Shown here: one piece after another, positions 44,925-54,475 of the stretch | How positions within the stretch are numbered: the stretch's first letter is position 1 | Layout of the letters: every line of letters begins with the position of its first letter | NCBI GenBank assembly: GCA_035771165.1 | Contig: JAWNZC010000234.1 | Coordinates: forward strand, 940,001-1,004,000 | Length of the DNA: 64,000 nt | Source: Paragorgia papillata | Taxonomy: Eukaryota; Cnidaria; Anthozoa; Scleralcyonacea; Coralliidae | Direction: 5' to 3' | The notes under the pieces: generated by a model | Databases searched by the model: none | What the model saw: only the letters and a program-made list of their open reading frames with translations | Told to the model about the DNA's origin: nothing | Position numbers and translations under genes: made by a program

Positions 44925-46740
44925 ACCTGGGTAAAATCTTTCAAAATTATTCACTTACTAGCGAGCAAATATGATAACATATTTCTGCATATTCAATGTT
45001 TAAAAGGCGAGATAGCACATCTCTTAGCCGCCCTGGACAAATGGCACATTCCATACAGGTAGCAGCATTATGCAGTGATTTGTTTCAATTTTAACCATGT
45101 GTTATTGTAAGAGTGATCAGAAATTTAAGAATTTTAAATGTGGGTAAAATCTGTCAAATTCACTTGGTGAGCAAATAAGATAACATATTCCTGCATAATC
45201 AATGTTAAGGCGAGATGGCACATCTCTTAGCCGCCCTGGACAAATGGCACATTTGATACAGGTAGCAGAATTATGCAGTGATTTGTTTCTATTTTAACCA
45301 TGTGTTATTGTAAGAGTGATCAGAAATTTAAGAATACACCTGGATGTACGTGTACATGAAAACTACCAATTCCAGGCAATCCAGGGTAAAATCTGTCAAA
45401 TTCACTTGGTGAGCAAATAAGATAACACATTTCTACATAATCAATGTTAAGGCAAGATGGCACATCTCTTAGCCGCCCTGGACAAATGGCACATTTGATA
45501 CAGGTAGCAGCATTATGCAGTGATTTGTTTCAATTTTAACCATGTGTTATTGTAAGAGTGATCAGAAATTTAAGAATTTTAAATGTGCGTACACCTACCG
45601 TAATTCAAGACAATCCAAACCTGGATAAAATCTGTCAAATTCACTTGGTGAGCAAATAAGATAACGTATTCCTGCATAATCAATGTTAAGGCGAGATGGC
45701 ACATCTCTTAGCCGCCCTGGACAAATGGCACATTTAATACAGGTAGCAGAATTATGCAGTGATTTGTTTCTATTTTAATCATGTGTAATTGTAAGAGTGA
45801 TCAGAAATTTAAGAATACACCTGGATGTACATGTACATGTAAACTACCAATTCCAGACAATCCAGGGTAAAATCTGTCAAATTCACTTGGTGAGCAAATA
45901 AGATAACATATTTCTGCATAATCAATGTTAAGGTGAGATGACCCATCTCTTAGCCGCCCTGGACAAATGGCACATTTGATACAGGTAGCAGCATTATGCA
46001 GTGATTTGTTTCTGTTTTAACCATGTGTAATTGTAAGAGTGATCAGAAATTTAAGAATACACCTGGATGTGCGTGTACATGCATGTAAACTACCCAATTC
46101 CAGACAATCCAGGGTAAAATCTGTCAAATTCACTTGGTGAGCAAATAAGATAACATATTTCTGCATAATCAATGTTAAGGTGAGATGGCCCATCTCTTAG
46201 CCGCCCTGGACAAATGACACATTTGATACAGGTAGCAGCATTATGCAGTGATTTGTTTCTATTTTAACCATGTGTTATTGTAAGAGTGATCAGAAAATCC
46301 AGAAATTTAAGAATTTAAAATGTGCGTACACCTAATTCCAGACAATCCAGACCTGGGTAAAATCTGTCAAATTCACTTGGTGAACAAATAAGATAACATA
46401 TTTCTGCATAATCAATGTTAAGGCGAGATGGCCCATCTCTTAGCCGCCCTGGACAAATGACACATTTGATACAGGTAGCAGCATTATGCAGTGATTTGTT
46501 TCTATTTTAACCATGTGTTATTGTAAGAGTGATCAGAAAATCCAGAAATTTAAGAATTTAAAATGTGCGTTCACCTAATTCCAGACAATCCAGACCTGGG
46601 TAAAATCTGTCAAATTCACTTGGTGAACAAATAAGATAACATATTTCTGCATAATGAATGTTAAGGCGAGATGGCACATCTCTTAGCTACCCTGGCAAAT
46701 GGCTCATTTGATACAGGTACTGACCGTACTGTACACCGTA
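44925..46740 (+). repeat. Satellite of eight ~240-bp tandem units
   Basis: Units start near 44929, 45140, 45385, 45625, 45867, 46112, 46358 and 46600 with GGGTAAAATCTGTCAAATTC. Each contains CTCTTAGCCGCCCTGGACAA and ATTATGCAGTGATTTGTTTC. The outer units are the most divergent, as in arrays growing from the middle. Confidence 0.9.
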
Positions 46741-46809
46741 ACAGCATTATGCAGTGGTTTGTGTCTTTCCCAACCATGTGTTACACTTATTATTGAACCA
46801 CCTAGATGC

Positions 46810-46915
46810 ATGCTGAGGGCTCCCCATTTAATGAGTAAAATTGTCTGGCAGTAGACAGAGTAAAATAGGAAAGCTGCTGTTTTTAGCCAGCTTAGCCAGG
46901 AATGGGTTAATATCC
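46810..46915 (-). repeat. Dispersed repeat with GTCTGGC core, copy 1
   Basis: Contains GAGTAAAATTGTCTGGCAGT and, ~85 bases on, an AGGAATGGGTTAA end. Similar blocks occur near 59795-59855 and 60905-60998. Confidence 0.55.
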
Positions 46916-47325
46916 CCACTGCTAGAAGTAATCCTCTGAAAACATCTTCTCTTAAATTTCTAGCCTGCTGCATCAGCAATCCCTGCAAAACGGAAATGCT
47001 TTTCCAGGGAAAATGGTGGATGTCATATCAACTTACTTTGTATTTGATGTGAGCTACCCTGATATCATGTCAGGAATTCTTTTTTTCCCTGCAAGACGTT
47101 GCTTTAGAAATTAAAGACAATGTATTTAGAGGAACTAAATACTCAACTTTCATGGCTGAACTTCGAAATGATGTCCATACTATTTAAATAAAATACATGA
47201 ACTAGGAAACAAATTGCTTTTATAACGTACTTCATAGTTTTAGTATTGTATAGATATTTTTTGAAATTAATTAAATATTTTCTAATATATTTTTTCAGTT
47301 TAACTCTTTATGTATTTATTCATCA

Positions 47326-47767
47326 GATCTTAAGGTGTGTTACACTAACACATCTTAAGATGTGTTACACTAAACATCTCTTAAGGTGTGTTACACTAAC
47401 ACATCTCTTAAGGTGTGTTACACTAACACATCTCTTAAGGTGTGTTACACTAACACATCTTAAGGTGTGTTAAACTAACACATCTTAAGGTGTGTTAAAC
47501 TAACACATCTTAAGGTGTGTTACATTAACACACCAAGGTGTGTTCGTTAACACACCAAGTGTGTTCGTTAACACACCAAGATGTGTTAAATAACACACCT
47601 TTTTATAAAACACACCTTAAAGTGTGTTATATTCTGGACAAGCAAAAAACACACCTTAAGGTGTGTTATGTTAACACACCCTAGTGTGTCATATTAACAC
47701 ATCTTAAGGTGTGTTATATTCTGGACAAGAAAAGTGTGTTGTTTTAACACACCTTGTTTTAAGAGTG
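47326..47767 (+). repeat. Right subterminal array of GGTGTGTTA-type words
   Basis: Direct repeats of TCTTAAGGTGTGTTACACTA, then mixed orientations near the end. The element-proximal part mirrors the organisation of the left array. Confidence 0.9.
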
Positions 47768-48357
47768 AATCGCGAGACACAGGCTGCTTATAGACTATAG
47801 ATATACTGTACGTGGATAAAGTTACAAGTCAGAGATATTTGGTCATTGTTATTGGAAGATACTATAGCCTAATAACAATGTAGAATTTTCACCCAAAAAA
47901 TTGAGATGAAAAATGAGACTAAAAAAAATGGTCCAAAAAAAATAGTCCAAAAAATAGTCAAGTCCATGTTTTACCCAATGCCATATTATTGTAGATAAAT
48001 AGAGTACTAAATGCCTAACTGATACCTTTAGTCACGATAACATGTTTACAGAAGTCGACAGATATATATGGGGGTGCTTTTGTTAAACTTAATTTGCTCA
48101 GTAAAAGAATGACATGGCCACGGCCGCAAAAGTATACACCAATTACTGCGGGCCCCTTTACTGAACTATAAAGACTAACGTAAATAAGCTTAACGTTTGT
48201 TACAAACATGTAGATTTTCACGATTGGGGGCCTTCTATATCATAATTTATATCCAAAGCAGTAAAGTACTTAGTAGTAACTAAAAAGCAGATTTTTGAAA
48301 TAATTAAGAGATGTATCTTAATTCTGAAGGAAGTATGTTCCATATTCTTGTAGATCT

Positions 48358-48507
48358 GGGCCGGTTGTATAAAACGGCAATTAACTTTAAATGTAGTTAG
48401 ATCATAATTCTATAGCCAATCAAGACCAGAATTTGAGTCGTTCACTACGATTTAACTACGCCAACAGGCAGTTAAACTGTCGTTAAGTGTTTGATACAAC
48501 TGGCCCC
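48358..48507. mobile_element. 150-bp MITE (GGGCCGGTTGTATAAAAC ends), copy 2
   Basis: Near-inverse ends GGGCCGGTTGTATAAAAC and GTTTGATACAACTGGCCCC; related to 26912-27065. Its right end is 77 bases upstream of exon 7. Confidence 0.75.
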
Positions 48508-48583
48508 TGTTAAAAAAAACCCACATTATGTATGTTTTGATATGATGTAGCACAAAATAATATTCTTTTTTACCTTTTTTTAG

Positions 48584-48802
48584 ATCTTGATCCTTGTATC
48601 AACGTTACATGTGACTACTTTGCTGTCTGTCGAGCATTTGGTCCGTACGATGCAAGATGCGTATGCGTCGAAAATTGTCCTTCAACCGTGCAGAATCTTT
48701 GCGCTTCGAATGGACGAAGTTTTGACAATGTCTGTCTTTTTCAGTTAGAGGTTTGTCGAACTTCAGCCAATTATACTTACTACCATCATGGAAGATGCAA
48801 AG
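48584..48802 (+). CDS. Exon 7: Kazal/follistatin-like module
   Basis: Seventy-three codons, DLDPCINVTCDYFAVC to YTYYHHGRCK. Ten cysteines lie in an EGF/follistatin-like plus Kazal-like order (C-x-C ... CP ... C-x-S-N-G-R-S-F-D-N-x-C-x-F-x-x-x-x-C ... G-R-C). Kazal folds inhibit serine proteases or act as structural modules. Acceptor is TTTTTTTAG and donor GTAAGT; phase 1 on both sides, so the exon could be added or skipped without shifting the frame. Confidence 0.85.
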
Positions 48803-49097
48803 GTAAGTTGTTGCTTTTTTACGTCCTTGCAGTGGACAAGTTTTAGTGAACTGCGATAATAGACACCTCAAACAATGTTTTTATTATGTTGGGGTTGTAA
48901 TCCATACATTGATGATGATGATATTTTTGAGAAAAAGAGAGGGATTTGGGGGGATTTATCTGCATTAATGAGGAATTTATTCATATGAAACCTCCAAAAT
49001 TGCCGTATAATATCACGAACTAATTACTCTAGCTTAATTATACCACGCGCTTTTGTTCATTATTGGGCAAATTTAGGCATGCTCTAGTATACACATA

Positions 49098-49915
49098 ATG
49101 CTTAACGTTGCTGCGCGTTTTATTTCTCTCCAAAACGAAATATTCATTCGGTTTTTCTCTCCTGAAATTACGTATAGATCAATGCCTCAATGCCATTATT
49201 CTATACGGAATCCGCGTACTGAATACAATCTTGCTCTGAATGAGCTCTCTGTTTTGATTAATGAATCTGACATCAATTTGGTGAAAGATTTCTGTTGCGT
49301 AAATGAACAAAAGGCCTCTCTTAAACTTAGATCTAGACACAACCAAAAATTGCGTTGTTTGTTTGAAAAAAAAACACGGTCGTCTGGTGCCACAAACCCA
49401 TCTTTGAAAGATAAGTGGGTCTTGAATCTTTCTGAAAAAGATTTGTCTGACTTAGAAAGAAGCTGTCTGGAAAAAGGTTTAAAGTTTGCTATAGCACCTC
49501 ATAAGCGGGTCCCAACAGCTGGGATCGTTACTGCCGTCGAAGACGGAAATTTTCGACTAGATGACGATCAAAAACGTCTGGTGAGAGCTGAAGTCGGTAG
49601 CATTCTAAGGCGGGCTAAGCCACCTTTGAAAAACTTAGACAGTAATATTTTAAGGCTCTAGTGGCTCTTCAGAAAGATCCAGATAGACTTGTTCTATAAG
49701 CAGATAAAGGTATAATTGTGTTGTGCATGGTCATGGACAAAAGCCAATATCACGAGAAAGCTTTTATTATCGCTGCTTAATGATAGAAATACTCATTCTG
49801 TTTTATCTTCAGATCCGACCAGTAAAGTGCAAAGAAAGTTAAACAAAATGTTACTTGATTTGAAAAAAGCTGAAAAGATCGACGAATTTGCGTATAGGAA
49901 ACTCTATATATAGGT
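49098..49915 (+). pseudogene. Penelope-like element, N-terminal part of reverse transcriptase ORF
   Basis: Plus-strand open frame to 49661 with KWVLNLSEKDLSDLERSCLE and FAIAPHKRVPTAGIVTAVED. Broken but recognisable continuation follows: IIVLCMVMDKSQYHEKAF, then after a frame change LLSLLNDRNTHSVLSSDPTS. The order matches the region before the RT fingers of Penelope-like elements. It ends near 49915, where sequence of the opposite orientation begins. Confidence 0.65.
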
Positions 49916-50095
49916 TTTGAAAAAATATGACCTAACGTTAAGAAAAGCTTTTGAGCGACTTTTACGTTGAAACTACCTAAGATTCTTTTAATGGGTTCCG
50001 TAATTCCTTGAATGTACGGAACAATCGCAAAATCCATCATCGAATTTTCATCCTCATGCAGTGTTTTTGCGTGGTGGTGGTGTAACTGCATTGTT
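49916..50095 (-). pseudogene. Penelope-like element, linker before GIY-YIG domain
   Basis: Minus-strand reading VPYIQGITEPIKRILGSFNV and LTLGHIFSKP, the segment that joins RT to GIY-YIG in Penelope-like proteins. It abuts the oppositely oriented N-terminal fragment. Confidence 0.6.
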
Positions 50096-50099
50096 TTAA

Positions 50100-50300
50100 A
50101 CAGGTCTACTGCCGGAAGCCTATTTGCATCTTGTTGATAGGTAACGTCATCAATGGTTGTATGAGAGTATAAATATGGGACATGTCTTCATAACGGTTAT
50201 GAAGACACTAGATCGGAGTGTCGAAACGTTTGGTCATGAACAGTAACTTTTTAACTTACGTTCAAAAAACGTTTAAGCCAGAATAGCGTTAAACTATGTC
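50100..50300. repeat. Penelope-like terminal repeat with decayed hammerhead core
   Basis: Shares CATAGTTTAACGCTATTCTG, CTGTTCATGACC and TATTTATACTCTCAT with 51290-51480. On the plus strand GTTATGA (mutated CTGATGA), a hairpin GACACT/AGTGTC and GAAAC remain at about 50195-50230. Confidence 0.6.
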
Positions 50301-50303
50301 TGA

Positions 50304-51220
50304 TTATTCACTTGGTTGCGTTGGGAATTTATTTGTTGGTTTTAAACATGTTTTAAAGAAATCATTAGAATAGCTATTCGCCTTTAAAATGTCATATACA
50401 TACTGTTGCTCACTTTCCCTCGACTCGGCACTAGATGGTATGCCGTAGGCTCTTAAAAAAAAAGTTATTGAAACGGACTTATTATGGCATATAGGATGAT
50501 GAGAGTCAAATGGGAGGTATTTGTCAGTGTGTTTTCGGTTTACTCCAGTTTCAAGATTCCCTTGAACTGTTCTTTTGACAATCAAATCCAAAAAAGGCAA
50601 ACTTCAATTCTTTCACTTTCTACCGTGAATTGAATCGAAGGCTCGATCGAATTTAAGTGATCATAAAATAATTTCCACTTTATTTTTGGATACCGTAGAC
50701 GCAACATCATCGACATATCGTTTCCAGAAAAAGGGCTTCACTGGTGCGGTATAGCTAATGCCCTTTGTTCAATGTCTTCTATTACTAAATTAGCAATGTC
50801 AGCGGACACAGAAGATCCCGTGGCTGTGCCAAAAACCTGTTGATAGTATGTGCCGTCATACACAAACTAGTTGCGTTAAGAGAGAAGGTCAGAAGTTCTA
50901 TCAATTCCTGAACAGCCAAAGCCGTTATTTCATGTAAAGTAACATCCTGCCTTAGTCTATTTTCGGCAATTTTGATGGCAAGGTCAACATATATTTTGGT
51001 GAAGAGTGAAACAACGTCAAATGACACCAATTCATCTTCGGTATTGAGAGTAATACTCTTAGCAAAATCCGCAAATTCAAGGGAATTAGTTACAGTATAT
51101 TCCGATTTCCCAACAATTGGTGACAAGTCGGGGAGTTAACTTAATAAATGAGACGATAGGTCTCAACCGCATCGCCGTTTTATGAATTTTCTTGGTAAGC
51201 CATCAAATCGTGGAGATAGT
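50304..51220 (-). pseudogene. Penelope-like reverse transcriptase, core fragment
   Basis: Minus-strand pieces in several frames. LRPIVSFI-like sequence lies near 51150. Then SPIVGKSEYTVTNSLEF and LVSFDVVSLFTKIYVDLAIK (RT motif with catalytic Asp) lie within 51126-50785. MPFLDLIVKRTVQGNLETGV and TDKYLPFDSHHP are found from 50600 to 50304. Interrupted and frameshifted. Confidence 0.7.
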
Positions 51221-51289
51221 CCATCACTGCTATAGAGCGACTGAAGGAATCGGGAGATTAGGCTCAATATATAGAAGCGTTAAAAAAGA

Positions 51290-51480
51290 ATGCGTCAGGC
51301 ATAGTTTAACTGGACTAAGTTTAACGCTACTCTGGCTTAAAAGTTTTTTTAACGTAGCTTAAAAAGATACTGTTCATGACCCAACGTTTCGACACTCCTA
51401 TCTAGTGTCTTCATCAGTGGTGATCTTGTGAAGACAGATCCCATATTTATACTCTCATAGAACCATTGACGTTACCTATC
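51290..51480. repeat. Penelope-like terminal repeat with hammerhead-like core
   Basis: Inverted relative to 50100-50300. On the minus strand CTGATGA (51411-51417), a six-pair hairpin GACACT/AGTGTC and GAAAC (51386-51390) are intact. Stem III and stem I are weak, so activity is uncertain. Confidence 0.55.
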
Positions 51481-51489
51481 AACAAGATG

Positions 51490-51790
51490 CAAATAGGCTT
51501 CCGAGATTAGACCGCCGTCGTCACGATTAAATGGATCGTGGGCGCTATTGATGTGCCAAGTTTCCAAACAACGTCTTTGGTGATATCGTGGATTGGTAGT
51601 AATAATTTTTTATTTATCCCACGCAATCTCATGGTTGGTTTTACACGCGTGCTTCGACAAAGCAGAATTTTCCGCGTGCCAAACTGACGTTTTATCTAGC
51701 CGATGTACTCCTGATTACAGTCATTGCACGGAATGGAATAAATAGCATCTTTTCTCTGTTCCTTCATAATACGATCCTTACACTGATATT
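51490..51790 (-). pseudogene. Penelope-like GIY-YIG endonuclease fragment
   Basis: Minus-strand reading KDAIYSIPCNDCNQEYIG near 51750, then a stop, then RQFGTRK-like and further decayed pieces. The Y...YIG signature identifies the nuclease domain. Confidence 0.6.
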
Positions 51791-52749
51791 TCAAGGAGCT
51801 AATTTAACTCCAAATGAGGGGTTAAAAAAATTGGTCTAGAATAATCCGTTTTGGGGGGTTAAATAAACTCCACTTTCGGAGTTAAATTAACTCGCACGAT
51901 TTGGAGTTAAATTAACTCCTTGTTATTAGAGTTACTAGAAATACATAAACGCAACAACCCCTCGCCCGCTTTTACATGCTTTTTTGAAACACCCCCAACT
52001 ACCCGCCCACCCACCCCCTAAAATAAGCACTCCTGATTATATACAGCCAATATAAAAATAAACAGATATAAAAACAAATGATAATCCTCAAGTTAATTAT
52101 ATAATTTATGGATAAGATGACTATTAAATAAAACTGATTTAATGAAGTTGAACATACCAATTTAATTATTAAATTCTGGTTGTAAAAAATATATTGTTTT
52201 TAGCAGGTTTCAAAAGGGATTATTTTTAGCAAGCCTTTAAATGGCTTCCCTATGCATACATGTTTTGCAAAGGCAGAATTAAAAAAATTACTTTTATAAT
52301 AGAGTCTGAGATAAAACAATTCAGTAGAATTGGATTCCTGAAAGAAGTATTAAACAGTCCACGTTTCAGTCGAAAATTTTGAAATATAGCCAAGAAAATC
52401 GACAAAGCCCACGAGTATTTTTAATAATAAAAAGTGCATGCAAAGTCAATGAAAAACATCACGTCTACATAAGCCTAAGGTAGTGTTTTAAGTTAGCTTT
52501 AGTTAAGCTGACTTATGGTCTGAACGAGCAAAGGGAAAGCACGAAAACGTGAAGCTGTATATTGTTTTAGGGCGAAAACTTCAAAACAACATAAGGACAA
52601 GGTCAAGAAGGTATACTGAAACTGTATACCGTTCTTGGCGTTTACACAATATATAAATACTAAATAAATATAATTATTTATAATACTAAATAAATGCAAA
52701 TCCCCTACCGTTAACTTTAAAATGATTTTGAGACTTACCGCGTGACACC

Positions 52750-52900
52750 CTACGACGTATATATATATATATAAACTATTTCCAGATTTTCGTCTCCCTT
52801 GCTTTTTCTACACGCGTGTAAAATGACTCCACGCGTGTCGAGATTAGCACCCTAACCGGGCTCCGGGCCTTCGGCCCTACGCCCGGGCTCGGGGATTAAA
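52750..52900 (-). mobile_element. SINE body, copy 2 (5' truncated, TA tail)
   Basis: Minus-strand order: GC-rich hairpin (CGGGCTCCGGGCC TTCG GGCCCTACGCCCG), GTGCTAATCTCGACACGCG, then a short TA tail at 52758-52772. Confidence 0.65.
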
Positions 52901-53037
52901 TCGGCTGTTTGTTTCTTAGCCCATCTCAATTGACTCTTTCACTATTCCTTTCCTCGTTGTTCTCTTTTAAGTTTTAAGTAGAGCACAGGTACCAGTACCC
53001 TGCTATCCGAACTGCACAAGTTATGGATAGATTTGAT

Positions 53038-53040
<3 letters not shown>

Positions 53041-53092
<52 letters not shown>

Positions 53093-53350
53093 AGGTTTCA
53101 GAATTACTTTCAGGTTTTCATCTCGCGTGTAAAGTGGACTCCACGCATGTCGAGATTAGCACCCTCATCGGGCTCCGGGCCTTCGGCCCTACGCCCGGGC
53201 TCGGGGGAAAATGAGCGTATCGAAAAAGGACAATGAACTTTCCCACTTCCCAAGTGGTCACCCATCCATGTACTAACCCCTGCCGCCCGGGCTTAATTTG
53301 CTTCGACTTACAGTCCGACGCCTAACCCACTCCGCCACTTGTGCTTTCTT
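53041..53350 (-). mobile_element. SINE with tRNA-like and 5S-rRNA-like head, copy 3 (full length)
   Basis: Minus strand from 53344: AGTGGCGGAGTGGGTTAGGC resembles a tRNA A-box region. It is followed by GAAGC and GGTTAGTACATGGATGGGTG, then ACCACTTGGGAA, resembling the 3' half of 5S rRNA (box A to box C). The body contains a GGGCC-TTCG-GGCCC hairpin in a longer GC stem and the word shared with copies 1 and 2. It ends in a (TA)n tail at 53041-53089. Composite head, non-coding body and simple tail are the hallmarks of a SINE. Confidence 0.65.
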
Positions 53351-54239
53351 ACAATAACAGAGATTTTTGATATATATATAACATAAAGTCGGTGTATACA
53401 CTTAAATAGTAGTTGTTGTTGTTTTTGAAGGGAATACTTCAATACTTTTCATTAATAAAAAAACAAACTCATTTTGATAAAGGTTAGCAGTGTTACCTAA
53501 CCCTGTTCAATGCCCAAAAGATAAGGCATTTATAGGAGCATGAATGCCATCCTTTATCCTACGCTTGACTCGCTAGTTTCTTGCTATGATTGTCGGATAT
53601 TTGCCCGGTGACGAAGGCGTATAAAGGAAACAAGTATACGCTTGATTTGTAGAATTCCAGTACAGTTGCAAACTTGTACAGTTGTACTATATATAAATAT
53701 ATTCGCTAGGGAAAGAGCTATTGTTTAATATATCTCTGCATGAACATTCTACAATAACTAGATCCAAAGTTACATTCGGAAATGTTGAGGAGACTTAAAG
53801 TTATTTTTTGAATTTTACAAATTGGCGTATCTCGAATAAACACCTAAACTCTTTGGCTTTTTTTCGAAACTTCCCGATCAGTTATATGCATCATGTTATA
53901 CATCAAAATGTAGAGAATTAAACCGGCTTGAAGATAATGTAATTTTCATACAATTGAGGATTGGAAACTATAGGTGAAAATCAACATTTAGGCTGACAAG
54001 TATATTTGTAAAATGATGAAATCGATCGATTTCTCTTGTCTACCTAATCTAACTCAAACAACGTTATCTCAAAAACTATTTAACGGATCTACTAGAAATT
54101 CCACAAGCGCGTTGACGAAGGACAATACTACATCATACTTAAAGATTTTTTGCATTCATTGTAAGTAAAAAAATATATTACCTTGCCGACTTCGTCTGTC
54201 CATCTTTTAATCTTATCCTCTACTCCTTGAAATTAACAA

Positions 54240-54356
54240 CCTCCCCCCCGCTGGAGTTGTTATAACTCCATAAATGGAGTTAAAATAACTCCTGTAAAAT
54301 AACTCCCCTGAAGGAGTTAATCTAATCCTCTCACCCGAGTTAAAACTATTCCTTGA
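54240..54356. repeat. Right GGAGTTAA array
   Basis: Five or more GGAGTTA/TAACTCC words in both orientations at the right end of the 2.6-kb element. Confidence 0.85.
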
Positions 54357-54364
54357 AAATGACA

Positions 54365-54475
54365 GTATATAGCCAGAGTAGCGTTAAACTATGTCTGATT
54401 CATTCTTTTTTCAACGCTTCTATATATCTTGAGTGTAATCTCCCGATTCCTTCAGTTGCTCTATAAACTATAAGG
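54365..54475. repeat. Penelope-like terminal repeat fragment
   Basis: Inverse of 51230-51345 (CCAGAGTAGCGTTAAACTAT; AATCTCCCGATTCCTTCAGT). Confidence 0.65.

Larger units (their letters stand above)
43284..47767. mobile_element. 4.5-kb TIR element with TGTGTTA-type end arrays
   Basis: Terminal repeats CACTCTTAAAACAAGGTGTG (left) and the inverse at 47748-47767. Beyond them at both ends lie long arrays of the palindromic word pair TAACACACC/GGTGTGTTA (43287-43960 and 47326-47767). It interrupts a dispersed repeat whose intact form is at 38870-39125, which confirms the borders. The interior carries a two-exon SAM-like gene fragment and a 240-bp satellite. No transposase was recognised, so it depends on another element. 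Confidence 0.75.
37883..47982. mobile_element. ~10-kb block bounded by a ~170-200 bp inverted repeat
   Basis: The left boundary GGCATAGGGTAAAATATGGA continues with GGACTATTTTTT words and ends around CTTGTAACTTTATCC near 38070. It is matched in inverted form at about 47812-47982. The block fills almost all of intron 6. It contains other, later insertions (LINE, TGTGTTA-ended element, MITEs), so its own content is hard to isolate. No transposase belonging to it was recognised, and the target duplication is unclear. Confidence 0.5.
51791..54356. mobile_element. 2.6-kb TIR element with GGAGTTAA-type end arrays
   Basis: Terminal TCAAGGAGCTAATTTAACTC and inverse ACTATTCCTTGA. Both ends consist of repeated GGAGTTAA/TTAACTCC palindromic words (to about 51935 and from about 54240). 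The flanks on both sides are Penelope-like sequence, so it inserted into such an element. No transposase; two SINE copies lie inside. Confidence 0.65.

Noticed and set aside
47246..47473. Frame with LRCVTLTH repeats
   Set aside because: Translation of the TGTGTTA end array, not a repeat protein.
53238..53305. A genuine 5S rRNA gene
   Set aside because: Only the 3' half is similar and it is fused to tRNA-like and SINE body sequence.
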